NCBI GenBank assembly: GCA_050692555.1 | Contig: JBOGVS010000022.1 | Location: 1-54,982 of the forward strand | Direction of reading: 5' to 3' | Length of the DNA stretch: 54,982 nt | Origin: DAITPV01 sp050692555 | GTDB lineage: Bacteria; Actinomycetota; UBA4738; CALAEC01 | Shown here: positions 25,820 to 33,773 of the stretch, piece after piece | Layout of the letters: each line of letters opens with the position of its first letter | Numbering within the stretch: the first letter of the stretch is position 1 | Position numbers and translations under genes: made by a program | The notes under the pieces: model-generated | Database searches by the model: none | Told to the model about the DNA's origin: nothing | What the model saw: the letters and a program-made list of their open reading frames with translations, nothing else

Positions 25820-26061
25820 CCCTTGAGCTTCCCCTCGACCAGGTCCACGGCCTGGCCCACGGTCTTCACGCCCTCCATCTCCTCCTCGGGGATCTCTACG
25901 CCGAGCTCCTCTTCCAGAGCCAGCACGGCCTCCACGAGGTCCAGGCTGTCCGCGTCGAGGTCCTCCTCGAATCGGGCCTCGGGGGTCACCTCGTCGGGCT
26001 CCCGGGCCAGCTGCTCCGCCAGGACCTTTCGAACGCGCTCTTCGATCTCGTTCCGCTCCAT
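25816..26061 (-). CDS. acpP: Acyl carrier protein
   Basis: An 81-residue acidic protein. The 4'-phosphopantetheine site is Ser39 in Asp-Ala-Asp-Ser-Leu. It carries the growing acyl chain. The gene lies 14 nt after fabG and is coupled to fabF by a 4-bp overlap. Confidence 0.95.
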   Translation of the reverse strand: MERNEIEERVRKVLAEQLAREPDEVTPEARFEEDLDADSLDLVEAVLALEEELGVEIPEEEMEGVKTVGQAVDLVEGKLKG

Positions 26062-26075
26062 CGTTCCTCCCTCGA

Positions 26076-26813
26076 TCAGGCGGTGAGGCCGCCGTCCACG
26101 GCCAGTACCGCACCGGTCACGTACGAGGCGTCATCGCCGGTCAAGAACCGGATCGCCGCGGCCGCTTCCTCCGGGGTGCCGATCCTTCCGGTGGGGATCG
26201 ACTCCAGAAGCCGACCCCGGGCCCGGCCGGGAAGGCCGGAAGTCATGTCGGTCTCGATGAAACCGGGGCACACGGCGTTGGCCGTGATCCCCCGGCTTCC
26301 GTACTCCTTCGCCAGCACCCGGATCATGCCCACCATCGCGGCCTTGGACGCGGAATAGGCGGCCTGCCCGGGATTGCCGCGCATCGCCGCCGCCGATGAA
26401 ACGGCCACGATCCGTCCCCATCGCGTCTTCATCATCGCCGGGAGCGCGGATCGGATGCACAGGAACGCTCCGGTCACGTTGACCCGCATGACGTGTTCGA
26501 ACTGGTCGACGGGATACCTGACCGTCAGCCCGTCCCGGTTGATCCCCGCTGAGGCCACCACGATCACCGGAGGATCCGCCCATTCGGTGACGGCGCGGAA
26601 TAGCTCGGCAACCTGCTGCTCGTCGGAGACGTCGGCGCGGAACGCCGCCGCGGTTCCTCCGGCCTCCTCGATCAGACCGACCGTCTCCTTGGCCCCGGCG
26701 TCGTCGGAGTGGTACCCGCAGGCCACCGTCCGGCCGTCGGCGGCCATGGCCACGGCGGCGGCTCGTCCGATCCCGCCGGAAGCGCCGGTGACCAGCGCGA
26801 CTCGGTCCGTCAT
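26076..26813 (-). CDS. fabG: 3-oxoacyl-ACP reductase
   Basis: A 245-residue short-chain dehydrogenase that reduces ketoacyl-ACP with NADPH. The nucleotide motif is Thr-Gly-Ala-Ser-Gly-Gly-Ile-Gly at 9-16. The catalytic set is Asn112, Ser140, Tyr153 and Lys157. The usual Asn-Asn-Ala-Gly segment reads Ala-Ser-Ala-Gly (87-90). The ATG at 26813 overlaps the fabH stop as ATGA and is preferred to an in-frame upstream GTG/ATG inside fabH. Confidence 0.93.
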   Translation of the reverse strand: MTDRVALVTGASGGIGRAAAVAMAADGRTVACGYHSDDAGAKETVGLIEEAGGTAAAFRADVSDEQQVAELFRAVTEWADPPVIVVASAGINRDGLTVRYPVDQFEHVMRVNVTGAFLCIRSALPAMMKTRWGRIVAVSSAAAMRGNPGQAAYSASKAAMVGMIRVLAKEYGSRGITANAVCPGFIETDMTSGLPGRARGRLLESIPTGRIGTPEEAAAAIRFLTGDDASYVTGAVLAVDGGLTA

Positions 26814-27817
26814 GAGCTCGCAGGGGCCTCGGCCGTCCACCGAAGGACGTTGGCCCCGTAGGCCAGGCCGGCGCCGAAGGCCACCGTGAGCACCACGTCA
26901 CCGGGAGCGAGCCGCCCCGCCCGCCAGGCGTGATCCATGGCGATGGGCACGGAGGCCGCAGAGGTGTTCCCCACCATCTCCAGGTCGACGAATACCCGCT
27001 CCTGGGGGAACGACAGCCGCTCCGCCACCGCCCGGATGATCCGGCCGTTGGCCTGATGGGGGACCAGCAGCGATACGTCGTCGGGCGCCAGGCCGGTCTT
27101 CTCCAGCAGGCGGGAGCACACGTCGGCCATCCCCACCACGGCCCGCTTGAACACCTCTCGTCCGTCCGCCATCCGGATCTTGTGTTCTCCCCGGGCGGCG
27201 GTGTCGGGGGAGGCCGGGGCCCGGGACCCCCCAGCGGGGATCTCCAGCAGGTGAGCGTGGCGACCGTCGTTCTCCAGGATCGAGCCCATGACGCCGGGGT
27301 CCTGGCCCGGCACCAGCACCGCGGCGCCGGCGCCGTCACCGAACAGCACGCACGTGGTCCGATCGTCGAAGTTGAGGAACCGCGACAGCACCTCGGTCCC
27401 GATCACCAGGACGGTCTCCGCCCCACCGGTGGCGATCTGGGCGGCGCCGACCTGGGTGGCGTAGATGAATCCGGCGCAGGCGGCCGCCAGGTCGAAGGCC
27501 GCGCCGGTGATCCCCAGCCGGTCCTGCACGAACGCGGCGGTCGAGGGGAGCGGCTGATCACCGCTCACCGTGGCCACCACGGTGAGGTCCACCGAGGCCG
27601 GGTCGAGGCGAGCGGCCTGGAGCGCTCGTGCTCCGGCGTCCGCGGCAAGGGTCGAGGCGGTCTCGCCCTCTCCGGCGAACCGGCGGGACCGGATCCCGGT
27701 GCGGGAATGGATCCACTGGTCGGTGGTGTCCACGATCCGAGCGAGGTCGTCGTTGGTGACCACTCGCTCGGGAAGCGCTGAACCGACCCCCGCGATCTGG
27801 GCGAACCGCTCGGTCAT
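26810..27817 (-). CDS. fabH: Beta-ketoacyl-ACP synthase III
   Basis: A 335-residue initiating condensing enzyme (acyl-CoA plus malonyl-ACP). The triad is Cys114 (Ala-Ala-Cys-Ala-Gly-Phe), His254 (Pro-His-Gln-Ala-Asn) and Asn284 (Gly-Asn-Thr-Ser-Ala). Overlaps of 4 bp link it to the BCCP-like gene upstream and to fabG downstream. Confidence 0.95.
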   Translation of the reverse strand: MTERFAQIAGVGSALPERVVTNDDLARIVDTTDQWIHSRTGIRSRRFAGEGETASTLAADAGARALQAARLDPASVDLTVVATVSGDQPLPSTAAFVQDRLGITGAAFDLAAACAGFIYATQVGAAQIATGGAETVLVIGTEVLSRFLNFDDRTTCVLFGDGAGAAVLVPGQDPGVMGSILENDGRHAHLLEIPAGGSRAPASPDTAARGEHKIRMADGREVFKRAVVGMADVCSRLLEKTGLAPDDVSLLVPHQANGRIIRAVAERLSFPQERVFVDLEMVGNTSAASVPIAMDHAWRAGRLAPGDVVLTVAFGAGLAYGANVLRWTAEAPASS

Positions 27818-28101
27818 CCGGCTTCGGGCTCGATGGCCATCACTGCCGCGCCGGCCAGCACGGGCTCGCCTTCCAGCACCAGCACCGAGGCCACCCGACC
27901 GGTAACCGGGGCCACCACTTCAACTTCGCGTGCGCCTTGCTGAACGCGGGCAACCGCTTGGCCCTGCTGCACCCACTCCCGTCCCTCGCGGAAGGCTCGG
28001 GGAGGTAAGAGCCTCAGCCGCCCGGCCCCGGGGGACACGACGACGCGCAGTGTGGTGGGACGGTGAATACCGCGCCCGCGAGAGCGATCGAGCGACCTCA
28101 C
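27814..28101 (-). CDS. BCCP-like (biotin/lipoyl attachment fold) protein lacking the biotinyl lysine
   Basis: A 95-residue protein that aligns by eye with the C-terminal biotinyl domain of AccB. Val-Val-Ser-Pro-Gly-Ala-Gly at 21-27 matches the Ser-Pro-Met-X-Gly strand. Val-Gln-Gln-Gly-Gln-Ala-Val matches Val-X-X-Gly-Asp-X-Val. Ala-Pro-Val-Thr-Gly-Arg-Val at 64-70 matches the second Gly turn. The Glu-Ala-Met-Lys segment is replaced by Gln54-Gln55-Gly56-Ala57, so there is no lysine to biotinylate. GTG 28101 overlaps the fabD stop as GTGA, and its own stop overlaps the fabH ATG. The start is inferred from this coupling. It could be a structural or regulatory partner of acetyl-CoA carboxylase. 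It is not an enzyme subunit that could carry biotin. Confidence 0.75.
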   Translation of the reverse strand: MRSLDRSRGRGIHRPTTLRVVVSPGAGRLRLLPPRAFREGREWVQQGQAVARVQQGAREVEVVAPVTGRVASVLVLEGEPVLAGAAVMAIEPEAG

Positions 28102-29024
28102 GCGGTCCGAACCCCCTCGGCGGCCAATGCCGCCGCCCCGGCGGGTGAGCCCACGGCAACCGCTCGAACGCCCGGCACGCATCGCCTGACCAGCTTGGTC
28201 AACACGTCGCCCGGGCCCACCTCGACGAACAGCTCCACGCCGTCCTCGGCCATGGCCCTCATCGATCGCTCCCACCGCACCGGCGAGACCAGATGCCGGG
28301 ACAGCAGGTCGCGGAGCGCCGCGGGCCGGGTGGTGGGTCGCCCGCTGGCGTTCGGAACCACGGCCACCCGCGGCTCTGTGAACTGGAGCCGGGCCACGGC
28401 CTCGCGGACCCTGGGGAGCGCGGGCTGCATCAGCGGTGAGTGGAACCCACCCGCCACGTTCAGCCGAACGGCGCGAGCCCGGCGGCTCTGGGCCAGCTCC
28501 TCGGCCCGCTCGACGGCGGCCACCGTCCCCGACACCACCGTTTGCTTCGGGCTGTTCTCGTTCGCCACCGTGAGCACGTCGCCTCGTCCGGCCACCCGGA
28601 CGATGTCCTGGGCCTCGGCGGGAGAGATACCCACCAGGGCGGTCATGGCCCCGGGGTTTCGCTCCGAGGCGTCGTGCATGGCCAGGCCACGCTCAACGAC
28701 TGCCTCCAGGGTTTCCCGGAACGGGGTGGCCCCCGCCGCCGCCAGCGCGGCGAACTCGCCCAGCGAGTGGCCGGCGGCCATGGCGAAGTTCAACCCTTCC
28801 GATTCCAGGATCCGGTGGCCGGCCAGGTCGCAGGCGTACAGGGCCGGCTGGACCACGGCGGTGTCGGCCAGCCGATCGTCGTCGCGGCAGGCCTGCACCA
28901 CGTCGTAACCAAGCACGTCGGAGGCCTCCTCCAGGGTGGCCAAACCGGCGGGATGGTCGGTCCAGGGGTCCGCCATCCCCGCATACTGGGAACCCTGGCC
29001 GGGGAAGAGCACTGCTGTCTTCAT
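28098..29024 (-). CDS. fabD: Malonyl-CoA:ACP transacylase
   Basis: A 308-residue enzyme that loads malonyl groups on ACP. The nucleophile is Ser87 in Gly-His-Ser-Leu-Gly, with His195 (Gly-Gly-Phe-His-Ser). Phe-Pro-Gly-Gln-Gly-Ser-Gln at the N-terminus is characteristic. ATG 29024 fits the family start; in-frame ATGs at 29030 and 29042 are possible. First gene of the fab operon. Confidence 0.94.
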   Translation of the reverse strand: MKTAVLFPGQGSQYAGMADPWTDHPAGLATLEEASDVLGYDVVQACRDDDRLADTAVVQPALYACDLAGHRILESEGLNFAMAAGHSLGEFAALAAAGATPFRETLEAVVERGLAMHDASERNPGAMTALVGISPAEAQDIVRVAGRGDVLTVANENSPKQTVVSGTVAAVERAEELAQSRRARAVRLNVAGGFHSPLMQPALPRVREAVARLQFTEPRVAVVPNASGRPTTRPAALRDLLSRHLVSPVRWERSMRAMAEDGVELFVEVGPGDVLTKLVRRCVPGVRAVAVGSPAGAAALAAEGVRTA

Positions 29025-29096
29025 TTGCATGTCTCGATTCATGGGCAGGTTGGGCGAACGGGCGATCCGGTGCGGGCACACTCCGGAGTCCTCCCT

Positions 29097-29123
29097 AGCA
29101 TACCGACCCCGAAAGGCCGTCAA
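29097..29123 (-). promoter_or_regulatory. Candidate promoter of the fab operon
   Basis: On the minus strand, TTGACG (29123-29118) and TATGCT (29102-29097) with a short 15-bp spacer, about 70 bp before fabD. The short spacer suggests a weak or activator-dependent promoter. Confidence 0.4.
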
Positions 29124-29138
29124 CAGTTACGTGGACGG

Positions 29139-29164
29139 CACAACCTCCCGTCGGGTAGGTTGTG
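29139..29164. promoter_or_regulatory. Inverted repeat between fab and mre operons, candidate operator
   Basis: CACAACCT (29139-29146) and AGGTTGTG (29157-29164) are perfect inverted arms around a 10-bp centre that itself begins CCC and ends GGGT. The site is 15 bp upstream of the fab -35 box and 29 bp upstream of the mreB -35 box. Its length and symmetry fit a dimeric TetR- or GntR-type repressor or activator. No regulator gene is adjacent. Confidence 0.5.
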
Positions 29165-29193
29165 AGAGGCGGCGAGCGGCCCCACATTCTCTC

Positions 29194-29222
29194 TTGCACC
29201 ATCGGGGTCCGTCCTGTAGAAA
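29194..29222 (+). promoter_or_regulatory. Promoter of mreB
   Basis: TTGCAC (29194-29199), 17-bp spacer, TAGAAA (29217-29222). It ends 6 nt before the mreB ATG, which makes the mRNA leaderless and supports that start. Confidence 0.55.
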
Positions 29223-29228
29223 GGGTCG

Positions 29229-30329
29229 ATGCCGCTCGACCAGAGCAGGCTTCCCGAAGACATGGGTCCCCAGTCATCAAACGACCACCGTGATCGACCG
29301 GAAGGCTTGACCGGCCTTCTTGGTCGAGACATGGCCGTTGACCTCGGCACTGCAAACACCCTGGTCTACGTGCGGGGGAAGGGCGTGGTGCTGAACGAGC
29401 CTTCGGTGGTGGCCATCAACACCGAGACCAAGCAGGTCCTGGCGGTGGGGATGGACGCCAAGCGGATGATCGGCCGGACGCCGGCGCACATCCAGGCCAT
29501 CCGGCCACTGAAGGACGGTGTGATCGCCGACTTCGACGTCACCGAGAAGATGCTCCGGTACTTCATCCAGAAGGTCCACACCCGGCGGTTCCTGGCCAAG
29601 CCACGAGTGGTGGTGTGCGTCCCCTCCGGGATCACCGGGGTCGAGCAGCGCGCCGTCGAGGAGGCCACCATCTCCGCTGGGGCGCGGGCCGCGTACATCA
29701 TCGAGGAGCCCATGGCCGCGGCCATCGGCGCCGACATGCCGATCCACGAACCGATCGGCTCGATGGTGGTGGACATCGGGGGCGGCACCACCGAGGTGGC
29801 CGTGATCTCCATGGGCGGCATCGTCACGGCCACGTCGGTACGGGTGGGCGGCGACGAGCTCGACGAGGCCTTGATCCAGTACGCCAAGAAGGAGTTCTCC
29901 ATCGTTCTCGGCGAGCGGACCGCGGAGGAGCTGAAGAAGGCGGTCGGCTCGGCGTTCCCCACGCCGGACGAGAAGATCGCGGTGATCAAGGGACGGGACC
30001 TGGTGACCGGCCTGCCCAAGGAGATTCACATCTCCTCGGAGGAAGTGCGCAAGGCGATCGAGGAGCCCGTCAACGCGGTCATCGACGCCATCAAGAACAC
30101 CCTGGACCGGTGCCCGCCCGAGCTGGCGGCGGACCTGATGGACCAGGGGATCGTGCTCACCGGCGGCGGCGCGCTGCTGAAGGGTCAGGGCGAGCGGCTG
30201 AAGCACGAGACCGGGATGCCGGTCCGGGTGGCGGTGGACCCGCTGTACTGCGTGGTGCTGGGATCCGGACGGTGCCTCGAGGAGTTCGAGGTCATGAAGA
30301 GAGTCCTGGTCTCCTCCGGTCGCCGCTAA
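29229..30329 (+). CDS. mreB: Rod shape-determining protein MreB
   Basis: A 366-residue actin-like ATPase that forms filaments guiding lateral wall synthesis. Phosphate loops are visible as Asp-Leu-Gly-Thr-Ala-Asn-Thr near 38 and Asp-Ile-Gly-Gly-Gly-Thr-Thr near 185; Thr-Gly-Gly-Gly-Ala is near 310. It has about 20 more N-terminal residues than usual. The start is supported by the promoter directly upstream, but ATG 29262 is an alternative. First gene of the shape operon. Confidence 0.95.
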   Translation: MPLDQSRLPEDMGPQSSNDHRDRPEGLTGLLGRDMAVDLGTANTLVYVRGKGVVLNEPSVVAINTETKQVLAVGMDAKRMIGRTPAHIQAIRPLKDGVIADFDVTEKMLRYFIQKVHTRRFLAKPRVVVCVPSGITGVEQRAVEEATISAGARAAYIIEEPMAAAIGADMPIHEPIGSMVVDIGGGTTEVAVISMGGIVTATSVRVGGDELDEALIQYAKKEFSIVLGERTAEELKKAVGSAFPTPDEKIAVIKGRDLVTGLPKEIHISSEEVRKAIEEPVNAVIDAIKNTLDRCPPELAADLMDQGIVLTGGGALLKGQGERLKHETGMPVRVAVDPLYCVVLGSGRCLEEFEVMKRVLVSSGRR

Positions 30330-30341
30330 GGCGGCCCGACC

Positions 30342-31310
30342 GTGGCCACGTACCGGCGCATCCGTAGCACCCGCCTCTTGGTGTTCGGACTCCTGGTGGC
30401 CAGCCTGGTGACCATCACCCTGGACGCCCGTGGTGGCCGCGAGGGACCGATGGCCGCCATCGGCCGGGCCGCAGCCGCGGTGGTCACCCCGCTCCAGGAA
30501 GGCATCGCCGCGGTGTTCCGGCCCGTCGGATCCTTCTTCGGGAACCTCTTTCAGGCCGGGTCGCTGGCGGAGAAGAACGCAGCCCTCGAGGAAGAGATCT
30601 CGCTGCTGCGCCGGGAGCGTCAGGAGGTGCTGACCCTCCGGAGCGAGAACGCCGAGCTCCGGGAGCTGGTGGGGATCGAGGATGAGGTGGGCTACGACAC
30701 GTTTGGGGCCACGGTCATCGGCGAGGCGCCCTCGAACTTCGAGTGGGCGGTGACCATCGACCGCGGCGCCGACGACGGTGTCACCCTGGACATGCCGGTG
30801 ATCTCTGGACTGGGCCTGGTGGGTCGGGTGACGGAGGTGTATCCGACGGCGGCGAAGGTGATGCTGATCATCGATCCTGATTCCTCCGTGGCCGTCCGGC
30901 TGGCCTCCAGCCGGGAACGCGGCCTGCTCCACGGACAGCGAGAGGAGCCGCTGACCTTCGAGCTGATCGACGCGGAGACCGACGTGGCCCCGGGGGAGAT
31001 CGTGGAGACCTCCGGCTATCAGCTGGAATCGGGCCTGGAGAGCGTGTTCCCTCCGGGGATCCCCATCGGCGTGGTGGAGCAGGTCGATCCCGACGAGGGC
31101 GGCCTGTCCCCCGCGGTCCTGGTCCGGCCCAACGTGGACTTCTCCACGCTGAGCCACGTGCTGCTGGTGACCCGAGTTCCTGACGTGACCAGCGTGGACG
31201 AGCAGACGCCGATCGAGGATCCCAGCCCTCCGCCCCTCACCGACAACCAGGACGAGACCGTGCCACCCGAGGAAGAGGTAACTCCCACGCCCACGACCAC
31301 GTTCCGCTAG
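30342..31310 (+). CDS. mreC: Rod shape-determining protein MreC
   Basis: A 322-residue protein with one N-terminal membrane helix (about 11-27), a coiled coil at about 75-112 rich in Glu/Leu/Arg, and a periplasmic-type beta domain (about 115-270). A Pro/Thr/Glu-rich tail of about 45 residues is atypical. It links MreB to the PBP2 elongasome outside the membrane. GTG start 12 nt after mreB. Confidence 0.92.
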   Translation: MATYRRIRSTRLLVFGLLVASLVTITLDARGGREGPMAAIGRAAAAVVTPLQEGIAAVFRPVGSFFGNLFQAGSLAEKNAALEEEISLLRRERQEVLTLRSENAELRELVGIEDEVGYDTFGATVIGEAPSNFEWAVTIDRGADDGVTLDMPVISGLGLVGRVTEVYPTAAKVMLIIDPDSSVAVRLASSRERGLLHGQREEPLTFELIDAETDVAPGEIVETSGYQLESGLESVFPPGIPIGVVEQVDPDEGGLSPAVLVRPNVDFSTLSHVLLVTRVPDVTSVDEQTPIEDPSPPPLTDNQDETVPPEEEVTPTPTTTFR

Positions 31311-31339
31311 TCACCGAGGACGTACCAGGGCCGGCTCCG

Positions 31340-31345
31340 TAGAAT
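31340..31345 (+). promoter_or_regulatory. Candidate internal -10 box before mreD
   Basis: TAGAAT ends 6 nt before the mreD GTG. It could give a secondary leaderless transcript of mreD-mrdA-rodA. Confidence 0.4.
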
Positions 31346-31351
31346 GGCCGG

Positions 31352-31858
31352 GTGCGACGCACCCTCGCCTGGGCCGCGGTCGTCGTCACGGCCCTCCTCC
31401 TACAATCGACGATCTTCTCGCAGATCAAGCTCGGCGGTGCCAAGCCCGAGCTGATGTACCTGGTGACCACGCTCCTGGCCATGCTGGAGGGGCCGTCCTC
31501 CGGGGCCATCGGGGGTTTCACCGCGGGGATGGCCCAGGACTTCCTCCTGGACCAACCCAAGGGCATCACCGCCCTGACCCTGACGCTCCTGGGCTACGTG
31601 GTGGGGATCACCAGACAGTTCATCACCACCCAGAGTCCCGCGCTCCCCATGATCCTGGTGGGACTGTCGACCGCGGCCGGGGTGGTGTTCTACGGGTTCG
31701 TGTCGTTCCTCCTGGGCCAGCTGCCCGTGGGCCCCCTGTTCCTGCTGCGCATTGCGCTTCTGTCGGCGATCTACAATGCCGTGCTGACTCCCCTCCTGTA
31801 TCCGGTGCTTCGCCGGGTTGCGGAGCTCTCCCGGGTCAAGAAGGTCTACCGGTGGTGA
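31352..31858 (+). CDS. mreD: Rod shape-determining protein MreD
   Basis: A 168-residue membrane protein with about five hydrophobic segments and the family pattern Gly-X-X-X-Gly-X-X-X-Asp in the middle (Gly-Phe-Thr-Ala-Gly-Met-Ala-Gln-Asp). Sequence conservation in MreD is low; the place between mreC and mrdA supports the call. GTG start. Confidence 0.88.
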   Translation: MRRTLAWAAVVVTALLLQSTIFSQIKLGGAKPELMYLVTTLLAMLEGPSSGAIGGFTAGMAQDFLLDQPKGITALTLTLLGYVVGITRQFITTQSPALPMILVGLSTAAGVVFYGFVSFLLGQLPVGPLFLLRIALLSAIYNAVLTPLLYPVLRRVAELSRVKKVYRW

Positions 31859-31859
31859 C

Positions 31860-33773
31860 GTGACCGATCCCAAGCTCGGCCGGCGGATGACCGCGCTCGC
31901 CGCGGTGATCGCCTTCGCGTTCGCCGCGCTGGTGACTCGGCTGTGGTTCCTCCAGGTCCTGGCCGCCGAGCAGTACCGGGAGCGGGCGGAGGGCAACTTC
32001 GTCCGGCTGATCCCGGTTCCCTCGGCGCGTGGCAGGATCCTGGACCGCAACGGTCAGGCCCTGGTCGAAAACAAGTCGGCGGTGGCCATCACCATCGATC
32101 GGCAGGAGGTCAAGAACGTCGAGGAGACCCTGTTCCGGCTCTCGCAGCTCCTCGAGGTCCCGGTGGAGGAGCTGACCAGACGCTACAACGACCCCGACTT
32201 CCTCCCGTTTCAGCCGGTGCCGGTGTACGTGGGCGCGCCGGAGATCGTGGCCCTGTATATCAGGGAGCACTCGGAAGACTTCCCCGGCGTCGACTACCAG
32301 GAGATGGCCGTCCGGGAGTACGTACACAGCGACCTGGCGGCGCATCTGCTCGGTTACCTCGGGGAGATCAGTCCCCAGGAGCTCCGTGACCCGTCGTTCT
32401 CCGACCACCGCCCGGGGCAGCTGGTCGGTCGGGGAGGCGTCGAGCAGGCCTACGAGCGGTACCTTCGAGGCGAGGACGGCTGGCTCAAGCAGGAGGTCGA
32501 TGCCGGCGGCGAGCTCCAGGGGAGGCTGGGGTTCGAGGACGGTAAGCCCGGCAACGACCTGGTGCTGGCCATCGACGGGGAGATCCAGACCCTGGCGCAG
32601 TCGACGCTCCAGGAGGCCGTGAGCGCGGCCCGGACCATCGTCGACTCCGAGTCGGGCACCTACCTCAAGGCCACCGGGGGAGCGGTGGTGGTGATGGACC
32701 CGAACGACGGACACGTCCTGGCGCTGGCGTCCCTTCCCTCGTACGACCCCGCGATCTTCCTCGACGGGCTCACTCAGCAAGAGTTCGACGCGTTGAAGCG
32801 GCCGTCGGCGAACTTCCCCCTCAGCAACCGGGCCATCGCCGGTCAGTACCCTCCGGGGTCCACGTTCAAGCCGTTCGTGGCGGCCACCGCGGTACGGGGG
32901 GGCTATGCGGAGACCAGCGGGTTCTATCCCTGCCCGGCCGAGTTCGTGGTCCCCGGCGACACCTCGGGCACCGTGTTCCACAATTGGAAGGAGAGCAGCG
33001 CGGGGACGATCTCGTTCGCCGAGTCGCTGATCCAGTCCTGCGACACGGTGTTCTACAAGTTCGGGCTGGACTTCTGGGCCGATCGTCAGGGCCGGGGCGA
33101 CTTCATGCAGCACGAGCTGCGGAAATGGGGGTTCGGCGACCTCACCGGGATCGACATCCCCGGCGAGACACAGGGACGCGTCCCGGACGCCCGGTGGAAG
33201 CAGACGGTGCATACCCAGTATCCCGATCTGTTCCCCGAGCCCACGTGGCTCCCCGGCGACAACATCAACATGTCCATCGGCCAGGGGGACCTCCTGTTGA
33301 CGCCGTTGCAGCTGGCCACGGCCTACAGCGCGATCGCCAACGGGGGCACCCTGTACCGGCCACAGGTCGCGCTCCGGGTCCAACGGCCCGACGGGACGGT
33401 GATCCGGCGGTTCGAAGGGGAGCGGACCGGAAAGGTGCCGGCCACCAGGGGCACGCTGGCCGCCATCGCCAACGCCCTACGGGGGGTGGTGTCATCGGGC
33501 TCGGGGACGGCCACGGCGGCGTTCGCCGGCTTCCCCCTTGACGAGCATCCGGTGGCCGGGAAGACGGGCACCTCCGAGGTAGCCGGGAAGCAACCGGACT
33601 CGTGGTTCGCGGCCTTCGCTCCCGCGGACGCTCCGGAGTTCGTCGTGGTGGCCGTGGTCGAGCAGGGAGGCCACGGCTCGCAGGTGGCCGCCCCCATCGT
33701 CCGCCGGATCATGGAGGGGCTCCTGGACCTGGAGCCCGGGGCCTTTCAGATCAGCGAGGGAGCCACGGACTGA
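31860..33773 (+). CDS. mrdA: Penicillin-binding protein 2 (elongation transpeptidase)
   Basis: A 637-residue class B PBP that cross-links peptidoglycan during elongation. A membrane anchor lies at about 12-32, and the dimerization domain follows. The transpeptidase motifs are Ser334-Thr-Phe-Lys337, Ser393-Cys-Asp395 (the SxN motif with Asp, as in some PBP2) and Lys568-Thr-Gly570. GTG start one base after the mreD stop. The stop shares one base with the rodA ATG. Confidence 0.95.
   Translation: MTDPKLGRRMTALAAVIAFAFAALVTRLWFLQVLAAEQYRERAEGNFVRLIPVPSARGRILDRNGQALVENKSAVAITIDRQEVKNVEETLFRLSQLLEVPVEELTRRYNDPDFLPFQPVPVYVGAPEIVALYIREHSEDFPGVDYQEMAVREYVHSDLAAHLLGYLGEISPQELRDPSFSDHRPGQLVGRGGVEQAYERYLRGEDGWLKQEVDAGGELQGRLGFEDGKPGNDLVLAIDGEIQTLAQSTLQEAVSAARTIVDSESGTYLKATGGAVVVMDPNDGHVLALASLPSYDPAIFLDGLTQQEFDALKRPSANFPLSNRAIAGQYPPGSTFKPFVAATAVRGGYAETSGFYPCPAEFVVPGDTSGTVFHNWKESSAGTISFAESLIQSCDTVFYKFGLDFWADRQGRGDFMQHELRKWGFGDLTGIDIPGETQGRVPDARWKQTVHTQYPDLFPEPTWLPGDNINMSIGQGDLLLTPLQLATAYSAIANGGTLYRPQVALRVQRPDGTVIRRFEGERTGKVPATRGTLAAIANALRGVVSSGSGTATAAFAGFPLDEHPVAGKTGTSEVAGKQPDSWFAAFAPADAPEFVVVAVVEQGGHGSQVAAPIVRRIMEGLLDLEPGAFQISEGATD

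Noticed and set aside
29277..31157. 626-codon frame antisense to mreB and mreC
   Set aside because: Same reason: full overlap with certain genes and low-complexity His/Asp/Leu composition.
31836..33383. 515-codon frame antisense to mrdA
   Set aside because: The PBP2 motifs on the plus strand are complete; the antisense product has no domain.
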